Assembly (NCBI GenBank): GCA_023250195.1
Contig: JAHFBF010000004.1
Coordinates: forward strand, 131,675 to 195,674
Source of the DNA: Candidatus Melainabacteria bacterium
GTDB taxonomy: Bacteria > Cyanobacteriota > Vampirovibrionia > 2-02-FULL-35-15
Direction of reading: 5' to 3'
Length of the DNA stretch: 64,000 nt
Positions 8,236 to 17,022 of this stretch are shown here, piece by piece; the first letter of the stretch is position 1; each line of letters starts with the position of its first letter. Made by a program: the position numbers and the translations under genes. Below the pieces are notes generated by a model. It was not told the origin of the DNA and searched no databases. It saw only the letters and a program-made list of their open reading frames with translations.

Positions 8236-8898
8236 TCATCTTTGACTTAAAGATAACCACTTTAACGCTGAATGTACCAGCGACTCGCTGTCTTTGTGGT
8301 TTCCATTTGGTTGGATTTGTGAAATTGCTTGATTTATTTCCTGATTTGAATAGCCTAATGATTGTAAAACTGAACGAGCATCATTTAGAGATAAGAGATC
8401 AGAGGTGAGAGATGGGATGTTTTTTCTGATCTCTGATCTCTCATCTTTGTTTCCTGAATATGCTATCGGTAAATGTTTCCAGTTTTTAATTTTTTCTTTT
8501 AGCTCCAGAATAATTCTGCCTGCGGTTCTTTCACCAATTCCCTGCGATTTTTTCAGGTGAGTAATATCATCGTTTAAAATTGAATAAGCAATTTCACTTA
8601 CAGTTAGATTGTTTAGTAAAGCCAAAGCAGTTTTTGGACCTATTCCTGAAACACTGAATAATAAATTAAACAATTCCTTTTCGATAAGGGATGGAAAACC
8701 ATACAATGTCATTTGATCTTCTTTGTGAATTAAAGTTGTATAGACTGTTGTGGTTTCGCCCTTTTTACCTATAAGTTCAAGTGCAGATAAGCTTGTGTGT
8801 ATCTCATAGCCAATTCCACTGACATCAAGGATAACTTTCTCAGAACCTGTAGGTTCTGTTATTTTTTCTGTAATTATTCCCCTCAAGAATTGGTACAT
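8236..8898 (-). CDS. ruvA: Holliday junction branch migration protein RuvA
   Basis: RuvA binds four-way junctions and loads the RuvB motor. The product has the N-terminal OB domain (MYQFLRGIITEK, VSGIGYEIHTS), the acidic-pin region, and both helix-hairpin-helix motifs (VSGIGPKTALALL and SQGIGERTAGRIILELK). The C-terminal RuvB-contact domain follows (DARSVLQSLGYSNQEINQAI). At 220 residues it is longer than the usual ~200. The excess is a family E repeat insertion (8388-8449) encoding DERSEIRKNIPSLTSDLLSL in the flexible linker before the C-terminal domain, where extra length should be tolerated. Confidence 0.95.
   Translation of the reverse strand: MYQFLRGIITEKITEPTGSEKVILDVSGIGYEIHTSLSALELIGKKGETTTVYTTLIHKEDQMTLYGFPSLIEKELFNLLFSVSGIGPKTALALLNNLTVSEIAYSILNDDITHLKKSQGIGERTAGRIILELKEKIKNWKHLPIAYSGNKDERSEIRKNIPSLTSDLLSLNDARSVLQSLGYSNQEINQAISQIQPNGNHKDSESLVHSALKWLSLSQR
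8388..8449. repeat. Family E element (GAGATCAGA/CATCTC) in ruvA
   Basis: On the minus strand the element reads as GAT(G)AGAGATCAGAGATCAGA facing CATCTCTCACCTCTGATCTC, an imperfect long inverted repeat built from direct 7-9 bp units. It lies in frame in the RuvA linker and encodes ERSEIRKNIPSLTSDL. Homologous copies in the same translated frame are in bioD (44144-44211) and pgk (52836-52895). Confidence 0.85.
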
Positions 8899-9111
8899 TT
8901 TTTATAAGTTCAGATAAGCTGAACTTTCCTTCTTCTATTCTTTGTTGCAGGATCGGATTTGCCTGCCTCAAGCGGGATAAATCCTACAGTTTGTGAATCT
9001 ATAGTAACTTTATTGAACATTGGTTGGTATAATAAAAAATACATTGTTAGAAGTTTAACAGGTGGAGCAAAGTTTAGATAATTCATATTAAGAAGAGGTT
9101 TTATTAGATAG

Positions 9112-9435
9112 ATGTCAAATGTAGGTGATGTAACAGACGCAACTTTTGAAGCAGAGGTCCTTAAATCTGCAATTCCAGTTTTAGTGGATTTTTGGGCCCC
9201 CTGGTGTGGACCATGCAGAGCTGTAGCTCCAGTAGTTGATGAAATCGCTAATGCATATAAAGGAAGGTTAAAAGTATTAAAGCTTAATACTGATGAAAAC
9301 CCAAAAACAGCTCAGTCATATAGAATTAGTGGTATTCCAAGCCTAATGGTTTTTAAAAATGGACAACCGGTGGAACAAGTTGTGGGTGCAGTACCAAAAT
9401 CAACACTTTCCTCAGCTGTTGAAAAACATATTTAA
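9112..9435 (+). CDS. trxA: Thioredoxin
   Basis: The 107-residue protein has the thioredoxin fold with active site [13 protein letters not shown], the buried Asp (VLVDFWAPW) and the cis-proline loop [12 protein letters not shown]. It reduces disulfides in cytosolic proteins using thioredoxin reductase. There is no signal peptide. The ATG at 9112 is preceded by AAGAGG at a somewhat long distance. A TATAAT hexamer at 9028-9033 is a plausible -10 element. The flippase gene follows 15 bases downstream and may be co-transcribed. Confidence 0.95.
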   Translation: MSNVGDVTDATFEAEVLKSAIPVLVDFWAPWCGPCRAVAPVVDEIANAYKGRLKVLKLNTDENPKTAQSYRISGIPSLMVFKNGQPVEQVVGAVPKSTLSSAVEKHI

Positions 9436-9450
9436 CTTTATAATTTACAA

Positions 9451-10455
9451 ATGAACACAGCAACTGAAGATTTAACTGACCACAAAACCAAGAAAAAACA
9501 AAGACTTAAAAATATATTAAGAATTTTAATTAGCCTCATTGCACTTGTATGTTTAATAAAGTTTGGGAAAGTTGACTTACATACAGCATTTAAGTATTTA
9601 ATGAAAGCAAATCCGATTTATTTTGCTCTGGCTTATTTCAGCTATATGATAACTATTTTAATTGCTGCTGTTAGATTCTATTTTTCATCTCATGTGCTTG
9701 GTTTCAATAAAGGATATTTTCAATTATTACAGTTAAATTTTGTTGGTGCATTTTTTAATAATTTTTTACCTACTACTTTTGGCGGTGATGCTTTGAGAGG
9801 TTATTACTTAAGAAAGGGTTCTCATATTTCAATGGCTAAAGCAGCTGCTTGTATTATTTATGAGCGTTATACAGGGGTGATAGTGTTATTCTGGGCAGCT
9901 TCTTTGGCATTTATCCTGCAAAGCATGGGAATTATAAGTAAGACTGTCTGGCAGATTCACAAGGAGTTGATTTTATTTACTCATATTGGATCGCTTGTAA
10001 CAATTTTCTTAATTCCCTTTTTGCCGCAAATAAATAAACTATTTTTTGGGAATGCAAATTGGATTTATAAAAAAGTTATTGAGCCAATTGTTGTTTACTG
10101 GCATGATTTGAAGCTTATGGTAAGGGTGTTTATACTTTCACTCTTCCTTCAGATATTTGTGCTTTTATGTCATTTTTTCATTGCAATGGCATTAGGAATA
10201 AATATCCCCCTCAGTTATTATTTGGTTTTTTATCCTTTAACCACAATTGCAGGTTTTATGATTCCCAGTTTAAATGGACTTGGAATAAGAGAAGGTACCT
10301 ATATTTACTTTTTAAGCAAGGTGAACATAAACAGTGAGCAGGGTTTAGCGTTCAGCATATGCTGGTTAATAGTTCTACTGATTACAAGTTTTATTGGTGG
10401 TTTAGTTTATATGTTTGGAGACTTTAGAAAGCATAAACCGTTGGAAAACAATTAA
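9451..10455 (+). CDS. Lysylphosphatidylglycerol synthase TM region-like (UPF0104) membrane protein
   Basis: The 334-residue integral membrane protein has about 8 hydrophobic spans. The pattern (FNNFLPTTFGGDALRGYYL, followed by KAAACIIYERYTGVIVL and later PSLNGLGIREGTYIYFL) is that of the AglD/MprF flippase-domain family. Relatives transfer or flip lipids or lipid-linked sugars. No lysyl-transferase domain is attached, so the substrate is unknown. The N-terminus is basic (TKKKQRLK). Its TAA stop overlaps the TAA stop of convergent msbA (10452-10455), and a perfect 32-bp palindrome follows immediately and may terminate both transcripts. Confidence 0.85.
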   Translation: MNTATEDLTDHKTKKKQRLKNILRILISLIALVCLIKFGKVDLHTAFKYLMKANPIYFALAYFSYMITILIAAVRFYFSSHVLGFNKGYFQLLQLNFVGAFFNNFLPTTFGGDALRGYYLRKGSHISMAKAAACIIYERYTGVIVLFWAASLAFILQSMGIISKTVWQIHKELILFTHIGSLVTIFLIPFLPQINKLFFGNANWIYKKVIEPIVVYWHDLKLMVRVFILSLFLQIFVLLCHFFIAMALGINIPLSYYLVFYPLTTIAGFMIPSLNGLGIREGTYIYFLSKVNINSEQGLAFSICWLIVLLITSFIGGLVYMFGDFRKHKPLENN

Positions 10456-12203
10456 ACTGTAGTGGGAGGTCGCGACCTCCCACTACAGGAAATCTCGCCA
10501 TTTTCCAAAGCAATAACTTTATCGGAATTATTTATGGTTGACTGTTTATGGGCAATGATAATTACTGTTCTGTTTTTTACAAGTTCGTTAATTGCTTCTT
10601 GAATATATCCTTCTGATTCATGATCAAGATGGCTTGTTGGTTCATCCAGAATCAGTATTGGTGCATCTTTTAGGAATGCCCTTGCAAGAGCAATTCTTTG
10701 TCTCTGTCCCCCTGAAAGTTTTGTTCCGTTTTCACCGACAATTGTTTCAAAACCCTCGTAAAACTTTTCTACAAATTCCATTACATGAGCCTTTCTTGCT
10801 GCTTCAAGAATCTCTTGTTCAGTAGCAGTCGGTTTTCCAAACACAATATTTTCTTTTACTGAACAGTTAAAAAGAACCTGTTCCTGTGTTACCAGAGCTA
10901 TTTGAGATCTTAAAGAATGAAGATCTATTGTTTTAATATCAAAGCCATCAATTTCAATACTACCGGCTTGTGGATCGTAAAAGCGAGGAATAAGACTTAC
11001 CAGAGTTGTTTTACCAACTCCTGATGGTCCAATTAATGCAACTTTTTCCCCTGGATTAATTTCCAAATCTATATTTTTTAGAACTTCCTGACCATCGGAA
11101 TATTTAAAATTTATATTTTTAAATACAATCTGTCCCCGTAGAGTCCTTGCATGCAAGGACTCTACGGATGATTGTAATGAAGGTTCTTGATCTAACACTT
11201 CAAAAACTCTTTCACTTGCACCAAGAGCCTGTTGTAATGTAGACCATACGCGGCTTATTCTTTTAATTGGTTCGTATAAAAGAACTGTTGTTAAAAAGTA
11301 AGAAGAGAAATCTCCAAGTGTAATTTGATGAAGAATTACGCTTTTCATCCCGCACCAGAAAACAAAAGCTACTCCGCATGCACCGACAAGTGCCGTAATC
11401 GGAGAAATCATAGCTTCAATTGTTACTGTCTTTCTTAGGGTTGAAAAAAGTCTTGAGTTTATTTGTTGAAATTGTTTGTCTCTGACTGACTCAAGGTTAT
11501 AGGCCTGAGATAATTTTAGGTTCTGTAAACTTTCCTGAACATAAGCAGAAATATCACCGATATTTTCCTGTCCTTTTCTACTCAACTTTCTTAATCTTTT
11601 AGCCAAATTTGCAACTGGAATAACAAAGAGAGGTATAACTACTGCTGCAATAAGTGTTAAATACCAGTTTACTGAAAGCAGCCATGCAAAGAGAAAAATA
11701 GCTTTGCTTGAGTCATTAAAAATAGTTGTAATTGTTTCTGCTACCCAGGATTGAACAGCAACAAGATCATTTGTAGCCCTTGAAACATAAGTTCCGCTCA
11801 TTTCTTTTGTAACTTGAGATAGAGATAATTTTTGAAGATGCTCGTGTAATTTGTTTCTAATATCTCGTACAGTTGCAATGCCTACGTAACGTACGCAAAA
11901 TTGATATAAAAATCTTAATATGCCGTCAATAAAATAAGCTGTAACAATTAATATGGGAATTAAACCAAGTAATTCAGTGGTATGAATGCTCATGCTTGGT
12001 GAACCAACAAGAGTTTTAAGTTGTTTTGGCAGAAGGAAAATTCTTCCCTGCTGATTTGGCATATTTAATCCATCAACGGAGATCTTTACAAGCCATGAAG
12101 GCAGCAGGGAAATAAATCCCCCAAGAATCATAGAGAAAAATGCAACGGAGAATAAAAGCCAGTATTTTTTTCCATATGACAATAATCTGGATAATGTGTT
12201 CAT
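10452..12203 (-). CDS. msbA: MsbA-type ABC transporter (fused TMD-NBD)
   Basis: This half-transporter has a six-span N-terminal domain and a C-terminal ATPase with Walker A GPSGVGKTT, signature LSGGQRQR, Walker B ILILDEPT and H-loop AHKQST. MsbA-type exporters flip lipid A-core or other amphiphiles across the inner membrane, fitting the lpt genes nearby. The open frame reaches 12239 through a family A palindrome. I choose the ATG at 12203 (MNTLSRLL), but the palindrome itself offers AGAGG six bases before the ATG at 12239. Two further palindromes sit in the gene: one in the TMD-NBD linker (peptide ESLHARTLRG) and one forming the C-terminus (CSGRSRPPTTV). Confidence 0.9.
   Translation of the reverse strand: MNTLSRLLSYGKKYWLLFSVAFFSMILGGFISLLPSWLVKISVDGLNMPNQQGRIFLLPKQLKTLVGSPSMSIHTTELLGLIPILIVTAYFIDGILRFLYQFCVRYVGIATVRDIRNKLHEHLQKLSLSQVTKEMSGTYVSRATNDLVAVQSWVAETITTIFNDSSKAIFLFAWLLSVNWYLTLIAAVVIPLFVIPVANLAKRLRKLSRKGQENIGDISAYVQESLQNLKLSQAYNLESVRDKQFQQINSRLFSTLRKTVTIEAMISPITALVGACGVAFVFWCGMKSVILHQITLGDFSSYFLTTVLLYEPIKRISRVWSTLQQALGASERVFEVLDQEPSLQSSVESLHARTLRGQIVFKNINFKYSDGQEVLKNIDLEINPGEKVALIGPSGVGKTTLVSLIPRFYDPQAGSIEIDGFDIKTIDLHSLRSQIALVTQEQVLFNCSVKENIVFGKPTATEQEILEAARKAHVMEFVEKFYEGFETIVGENGTKLSGGQRQRIALARAFLKDAPILILDEPTSHLDHESEGYIQEAINELVKNRTVIIIAHKQSTINNSDKVIALENGEISCSGRSRPPTTV
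10457..10488. repeat. Family A palindrome at the msbA 3' end
   Basis: A perfect 32-bp palindrome with centre GGGAGGTCGCGACCTCCC and ends CTGTAG/CTACAG. It encodes the last residues of MsbA and lies just after the stop of the convergent flippase gene, where it could act as a bidirectional transcription terminator. Confidence 0.85.
11136..11167. repeat. Family A palindrome in the msbA linker
   Basis: A perfect 32-bp palindrome, ends CCGTAGAG/CTCTACGG and core CCTTGCATGCAAGG. It is read in frame as VESLHARTLRG between the transmembrane and ATPase domains of MsbA. Confidence 0.9.
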
Positions 12204-12224
12204 AAGATAATGATTATAAACCCT

Positions 12225-12252
12225 GTAGAGGCTTGCCATGGCAAACCTCTAC
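12225..12252. repeat. Family A palindrome at the msbA start
   Basis: A 28-bp palindrome with one mismatch, core GTTTGCCATGGCAAAC, shared with the copy in mnmA at 16461. Read on the minus strand it contains AGAGG, a six-base spacer and ATG, so it could itself work as a translation start for msbA. Confidence 0.85.
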
Positions 12253-12329
12253 GAAATTAATTTTAATTATTCCAAACAATTTTTTATAAATACCTATATT
12301 TGTAAGCAAAAACGGTTAAGATTGTCATT

Positions 12330-12953
12330 ATGCAGGAAACAAATTTACCTCCATTGCCAAAGTCTGCAAAGGCCCAAAGAACCAGACAGAAAATTTTAGA
12401 AGCTGCAAGAGCAATTTTTGCTGAACGTGGATTTGCAAAAGCTACTGCTGAAGAGATCTCTACAAAAGCAGGAGTTGGCTATGGTACGTTTTATCTTTAT
12501 TTTGCAGATAAGAGACAGGCACTGCATACTATTTTGGCTGATGTGGATGACCAACTTTATCAGCTTGGACAGCCGGAAGGTATTGAAAAGCCTCGTCTTG
12601 GGCTTGGGGCTCTGGCACCAATCAAAATTACAATCGGTGGATTTTTTGATAGCTTTAAAGCATATGCAGATGTTTTGAAAATATGTCATGAACTTTCAGC
12701 AACAGATCCGGATTTTAAAAATCAGCATGACAAAGTCAGAGCACGTCTGGTGGATAGAATTAAAGAACATATTATAAAAGGACTTGAACTTGGGAATACA
12801 AGAAATGTAGATCCTGAAATTACATCAGTAGCAATTGCCGGGATGATTGAAACTATAGCAAATGAATGGTTCTTTAATCAGAAATCCTGGGATAGAGAAA
12901 AAGTAATTAATACTGTAGCTAAGCTTTATTATGGTGCTGTAGTAAAGGGTTGA
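12330..12953 (+). CDS. TetR-family transcriptional regulator
   Basis: The 207-residue protein has the TetR DNA-binding domain: QRTRQKILEAARAIFAERGFAKATAEEISTKAGVGYGTFYLYFADKRQAL (residues 18-66) contains the helix-turn-helix and the typical YxYFxxKxxL end. The C-terminal helical domain should bind a ligand. It is divergent from msbA with 126 bases between the msbA ATG and its own, so regulation of msbA is possible. It converges with fabI 3 bases away. The ATG is poorly supported by a ribosome site, as often here. Confidence 0.9.
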   Translation: MQETNLPPLPKSAKAQRTRQKILEAARAIFAERGFAKATAEEISTKAGVGYGTFYLYFADKRQALHTILADVDDQLYQLGQPEGIEKPRLGLGALAPIKITIGGFFDSFKAYADVLKICHELSATDPDFKNQHDKVRARLVDRIKEHIIKGLELGNTRNVDPEITSVAIAGMIETIANEWFFNQKSWDREKVINTVAKLYYGAVVKG

Positions 12954-12956
12954 AAT

Positions 12957-13751
12957 CTACATAGCCAGCGTATTATAACCGCAGTCTACATAAATCAACT
13001 CACCGGTAATTGCTCTAGATAAATCACTAAATAAAAATACACATGTGTCAGCTACTTCTTCTGCTGAAACATTTTTCTTTAGCGGGGCTACATTTCTGAA
13101 ATGTTCCAGCATCTTTGAAAAATCATCTATTCCACTTGCAGAAAGGGTTTTAATAGGTCCTGGTGAAACTACATTTACTCTTATATTTTTTGAACCTAAA
13201 TCATATGCCAGATATCTAGAAGTACTTTCAAGAGCAGCTTTTGCTACACCCATTACATTATAATTTTTTACTACTCTTTCACTTCCTAAATAACTCAGGG
13301 CAACAACACTTCCACCTTTTTCTTCCATTAATGGTTTAAACATTTTAGATAATGCTATTAAGGAATAACTGCTTACATCCTGTGCCAGATGGTAACCGTC
13401 CCGCGAAGTGTTTACAAACTCTCCGCCCAGCTCTTCACGCTTTGCAAATGCTACTGCATGTAAAAAGAAATCAATCTGACCATATTGTTTTTTAATGGTT
13501 TCATGGGCTTGTGCTAATTCTTCATCTTTTGTTACATCCAAATTTACTGAAAACGGATCTAGATTTTCTTCTTTAAAAAGCTTTTCTAAGTTTCTTAAAA
13601 CCCTTTCCCCCTGATAAGTAAAACCGATTTCTGCGCCTTCTCTAATGCAGGCTTTTGCAACTGCCCAGGCAATACTCCATTTGTTGGCTACGCCAACGAT
13701 AATACCTTTTTTACCCTTTAGCAAATTATTAGAAAAATCATTTGATGACAT
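12957..13751 (-). CDS. fabI: Enoyl-[acyl-carrier-protein] reductase (NADH)
   Basis: FabI catalyses the last reduction in each round of type II fatty acid elongation. The product has the FabI nucleotide motif GIIVGVANKWSIAWAVAKA, the catalytic pair in SYLGSERVVKNYNVMGVAKAAL (Tyr-x6-Tyr-x3...Lys) and PGPIKTLSASGI. I start at ATG 13751 (MSSNDFSNN), which has AAGGA about ten bases upstream and gives 264 residues, the normal length. Longer frames from 13802 and 13829 exist, but the last begins inside a family D repeat. Triclosan-type inhibitors target this family. Confidence 0.92.
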   Translation of the reverse strand: MSSNDFSNNLLKGKKGIIVGVANKWSIAWAVAKACIREGAEIGFTYQGERVLRNLEKLFKEENLDPFSVNLDVTKDEELAQAHETIKKQYGQIDFFLHAVAFAKREELGGEFVNTSRDGYHLAQDVSSYSLIALSKMFKPLMEEKGGSVVALSYLGSERVVKNYNVMGVAKAALESTSRYLAYDLGSKNIRVNVVSPGPIKTLSASGIDDFSKMLEHFRNVAPLKKNVSAEEVADTCVFLFSDLSRAITGELIYVDCGYNTLAM

Positions 13752-13822
13752 ATTTGGATGTTCCTTTTGTCCTGGTTTTTGAATTGTTTGTATCTTAGAC
13801 ATGGCAATATGATAGCAAATCC

Positions 13823-13902
13823 ATGTCATTCTGAGGCAAAGCCGAAGAATCTTACAGAATTGCTGTCGGTCACAGAGATTCTTTACTTCGTTCAGAATGA
13901 CA
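13823..13902. repeat. Family D inverted repeat, copy 2
   Basis: An ~80-bp element with outer ends TGTCATTCTGAGG and TTCAGAATGACA, and internal AAGAATC...AGATTCTT arms. It lies upstream of fabI and creates the spurious extended fabI start. Close relatives lie at 48634-48744 and inside the amidase gene at 5519-5614. Confidence 0.85.
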
Positions 13903-13967
13903 TAATGCCTTAAATTATTTCATACATTTTTCATGTTAAATTAATACAGTTAATAATTAAAATACAC

Positions 13968-14702
13968 ATGACGCTTAAAGCAAAAAACCTTACTAAATCA
14001 TTTGGCGGAAAGACAGTTGTAAATAATATTTCTATTGAAGTGCAGCCTGGTGAAATAGTTGGTCTTTTAGGTCCAAATGGAGCCGGTAAAACAACTTCAT
14101 TTGATATGGTTGTAGGCTTGATAAAACCTGAAAGTGGTGAGATTAGCTTATTCGGAAAAAACATTACAAATTTTCCAGTACATGAGAGATCAAAAGCAGG
14201 GATTGGTTATCTTACTCAGGAGCCATCTGTTTTCAGACGTTTAACAGTGGCGGACAATTTGCGTTTGATATGGGATGTTCTTGAAAAAAAAGAAATAAGG
14301 AATAAAAAAGAGGAAGAAGAAAAATTACATGAGCTTCTGAAAGAATTTGATCTTTTGGACCTGAAAGATCACATTGCAATTAGTTTAAGCGGTGGTGAAA
14401 GACGCAGAGTTGAAATTGCAAGAGTGCTGGCATGCGATCCGAAATTTATTTTACTTGATGAGCCTTTTACCGGAATAGATCCAATTGCAATTCAGGAAAT
14501 TCAAAAAATAATTTCAAAGTTAACGAAGCTAAGAAATATCGGAGTCCTGCTCACAGATCATAATCCAAGAGCTACGCTGGCGATAACTGACAGGGCTTAT
14601 ATTATTCAGGACGGGAAAATACTTCTGGCAGGTTTAGCAAACGATATTGCAAAAGATCCAATCGCATTACAATACTATCTGGGAGAAGACTTCACTTTAT
14701 GA
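13968..14702 (+). CDS. lptB: LPS export ABC transporter ATP-binding protein
   Basis: The 244-residue ATPase has Walker A GPNGAGKTTSFDMVVGL, signature LSGGERRRVEIARVLA, Walker B FILLDEPFTGIDPIA and the LptB-specific LLTDHNPRATLAITDRAYII. LptB powers extraction of LPS from the inner membrane with LptF/LptG and LptC. The next gene, an LptF/LptG-type permease, overlaps by ATGA, which strongly supports this assignment over a generic branched-chain amino acid transporter ATPase. Confidence 0.93.
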   Translation: MTLKAKNLTKSFGGKTVVNNISIEVQPGEIVGLLGPNGAGKTTSFDMVVGLIKPESGEISLFGKNITNFPVHERSKAGIGYLTQEPSVFRRLTVADNLRLIWDVLEKKEIRNKKEEEEKLHELLKEFDLLDLKDHIAISLSGGERRRVEIARVLACDPKFILLDEPFTGIDPIAIQEIQKIISKLTKLRNIGVLLTDHNPRATLAITDRAYIIQDGKILLAGLANDIAKDPIALQYYLGEDFTL

Positions 14703-15847
14703 TTGGCTTTATCAAAGCAAATTCTTTTTTTAGATTAAATATTCTGGATAAGTACATTATCAATGAATTCTGGCTTCCATTTATTTCCGGTTCAGCAATA
14801 ATAACCGGCATTTGGCTTAGTGCAGATCAACTGAGGCATGTGTTTAAGTTAATAACTACTTCTGATACTCCATTTGCAAGTGCTATGACTATTTTAGGAT
14901 TGCATATGCCTGAAATTATAGTTATCACCATTCCTATCGGAGTACTTTGGTCTTCATTTCTTGTTTTCAGCAGATTGAACAATGACTCTGAGATAATTGC
15001 AATGAGAACCAGTGGTATCAGCTTAATAAAAATTCTAAGACCTGTGTTTATATTTGGTTTATTTACTTCATTAGTTTCATTTGGTCTTTGTGAGTTAATT
15101 GTTCCTATTTCTTCGCCGCTTGCACGAAAATTAGAGATATATTCTGTATACAAGACCCCATTTCCAAACAGTCAAAAAAACTTTACTTATCTTGAAAAGA
15201 GTTCATCCAAACAACTAAGAAGGATTTTTTATGCTGCTTATTACAATGCCGATAAAGAGCTTTTAAAAAATATTGTGATTTTGGATTTTACAAGAGTAGG
15301 CTTAACTCAGATTCACACAGCAAATCAAGCAAGGTGGTTGCCCAAAAAAGGTGGATGGGGATTATACAAAGGAACAAATCATTTCATTTCAAATGATAAT
15401 TCTTTAAGCAGGGTTTCAAGCTTTGATGAATTTTTTATTCCAAGTGGTTCTACTCCGGCAAAACTAATCAGAGAAATCAGCAAACCTGGTGAAATGAATT
15501 TTGTAAGATTACAGAGATTTATTGCTCTGCAAAAAGATTCAACTATTCATACTGATGACTACAATGAAGCACGTGTAACTTTTCACAGCAAGTTTGCAAA
15601 ACCAATCGCATGTCTTTTAATTGCTTTAATTGGTGCGCCTTTAGGAATACTTCCAAGAAGATCACACTCCGGCTGGAACTATGTAATCCTTTCATTTATA
15701 ATTTTTCAATTTTACATGAGTCAATCTGTATGCAACTCTTTAGCTGAAGCGAATAAGCTTACACCGCTTTTTGCTGCCTGGTTTCCCAATATTGTCTTGC
15801 TTATAATCGCATTGTTTATCATCAGACAGAAGGCAAAATTGGCGTAA
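14699..15847 (+). CDS. LptF/LptG (YjgP/YjgQ) family permease
   Basis: The 382-residue membrane protein has the LptF/G layout: three N-terminal spans (INEFWLPFISGSAIITGIWL; MTILGLHMPEIIVITIPIGVLW; ILRPVFIFGLFTSLVSFGLCEL), a large periplasmic beta-jellyroll domain (about residues 115-270), then three C-terminal spans beginning FAKPIACLLIALIGAPLGILPR. It forms the membrane part of the LPS extractor with LptB, whose gene overlaps by four bases. Only one permease gene is here; many bacteria with a single such gene use it as both halves, or the second is elsewhere. Confidence 0.88.
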   Translation: MIGFIKANSFFRLNILDKYIINEFWLPFISGSAIITGIWLSADQLRHVFKLITTSDTPFASAMTILGLHMPEIIVITIPIGVLWSSFLVFSRLNNDSEIIAMRTSGISLIKILRPVFIFGLFTSLVSFGLCELIVPISSPLARKLEIYSVYKTPFPNSQKNFTYLEKSSSKQLRRIFYAAYYNADKELLKNIVILDFTRVGLTQIHTANQARWLPKKGGWGLYKGTNHFISNDNSLSRVSSFDEFFIPSGSTPAKLIREISKPGEMNFVRLQRFIALQKDSTIHTDDYNEARVTFHSKFAKPIACLLIALIGAPLGILPRRSHSGWNYVILSFIIFQFYMSQSVCNSLAEANKLTPLFAAWFPNIVLLIIALFIIRQKAKLA

Positions 15848-15881
15848 TTTTTGCCCTACGGTACAATATAAACATAAACCA

Positions 15882-17000
15882 ATGTCTACATTAGCTCTTG
15901 AAAAATCAAAGATACTTGAAAATTACTGGCCACCAATTACCAGCAAAATTGCTGTTTGCATGAGCGGTGGAGTAGACAGTAGTGTTAGTGCCTATATTAT
16001 TTCAAAAAAAGGATATGAAACAGTTGGTTTAACGGGCTGGTTAATTAAAGGTGCGGGACGCTGTTGTGATAATGGAATGGTTGATGCTCTTAAAGTCTGT
16101 GAGCAAATTGGTGTTAATCATGTTTCAAAAGATTTAAGAGTATTTTTTAAACAGGAAATTGTAGATCCGTTTATTAATTCATACCAGATGGGCTCTACCC
16201 CTATTCCATGTATTACCTGCAATAACACTATAAAATGGGGTTCACTTATGCAGTATGGATTTAATGAGTTAGGTTGTACTCATATTGCTACAGGACATTA
16301 TGCGAAACTTGTAAAAGAAAATAATATTTATAAGATTGTTCGTCCTAAGGATTTGAAAAAGGATCAAACATTTATGCTCTGGGGATTAACTCAGGAAGCA
16401 CTTTCCAGGACTGTATTTCCTCTTGGGGATTTGACAAAGGGAGAAGTAAGAGAAATTGCTGCAGGGGTTTGCCATGGCAAACCCCTGCATGTTGCAGATA
16501 AAGAAGAAAGTCAGGATATTTGTTTTGTTTCTGACAAAGAGGGTACTCAGGGATTTCTTGGGAAATATCTGGAATCAAAAGAAGGTTATATTATTGAAAA
16601 TAAAACCGGCAAAGTTTTAGGTATTCATCAGGGTACGCATAATTACACAATTGGGCAGAGAAAAGGGATGGGCATTGCCTATGCTGAACCATTATATGTA
16701 GTTGATCTGAATATAGAAAATAATATTGTTTATGCTGGTACAAAAGAAGAGCTTGAAGGATTTGAATTAATTGCAAAAGATGTTAATTGGGTTGTGCCGT
16801 TTGAGACGCGATTAATTGCCTCTGTACGGGCAAAAATTCGCTATAACTCCAAAACCTCACCAGCAAAGATTTCTATCCTGGATAATAACCAGGTAAAAGT
16901 TACTTTCAGTGAACCTCAATCAGCAATTACACCTGGGCAGGCATGTGTATTTTATGATGAGACTGATACAGTCTTGCTTGGCGGTGGATGGATTAGATAA
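15882..17000 (+). CDS. mnmA: tRNA-specific 2-thiouridylase MnmA
   Basis: MnmA thiolates U34 of Lys, Glu and Gln tRNAs. Visible are the PP-loop AVCMSGGVDSSVSAYI, the catalytic cysteines in TPIPCITCNNTIKWG and SQDICFVSD, and GTHNYTIGQRKGMGI. The segment AGRCCDNGMVDALKVCEQIGV resembles cyanobacterial MnmA. The usual route from VREIA to PVADKEESQDICF is lengthened here by AGVCHGKPLH, encoded by a perfect 28-bp family A palindrome (16461-16488). A second stretch, ETRLIASV (16803-16828), matches the palindrome in rcpA and may be an older copy. Both keep the frame. Confidence 0.94.
   Translation: MSTLALEKSKILENYWPPITSKIAVCMSGGVDSSVSAYIISKKGYETVGLTGWLIKGAGRCCDNGMVDALKVCEQIGVNHVSKDLRVFFKQEIVDPFINSYQMGSTPIPCITCNNTIKWGSLMQYGFNELGCTHIATGHYAKLVKENNIYKIVRPKDLKKDQTFMLWGLTQEALSRTVFPLGDLTKGEVREIAAGVCHGKPLHVADKEESQDICFVSDKEGTQGFLGKYLESKEGYIIENKTGKVLGIHQGTHNYTIGQRKGMGIAYAEPLYVVDLNIENNIVYAGTKEELEGFELIAKDVNWVVPFETRLIASVRAKIRYNSKTSPAKISILDNNQVKVTFSEPQSAITPGQACVFYDETDTVLLGGGWIR
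16461..16488. repeat. Family A palindrome in mnmA
   Basis: A perfect 28-bp palindrome with core GGTTTGCCATGGCAAACC. It is translated as AGVCHGKPL immediately before the catalytic-cysteine segment of MnmA. It shares its core with the copy upstream of msbA (12225-12252). Confidence 0.92.
16803..16828. repeat. Degenerate family A element in mnmA
   Basis: GAGACGCGATTAATTGC followed by CTCTGTACG nearly matches the rcpA copy at 61521-61542 and gives almost the same peptide (ETRLIAS). The arms are imperfect, so it is either an old insertion or a chance match in a variable region of MnmA. Confidence 0.5.
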
Positions 17001-17022
17001 TAGGTTAGAGATAATATTTTAG

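Noticed and set aside
13752-13829. Longer fabI start
   Set aside because: The outermost ATG is in a family D repeat, and the 264-residue form has a ribosome site and normal length.
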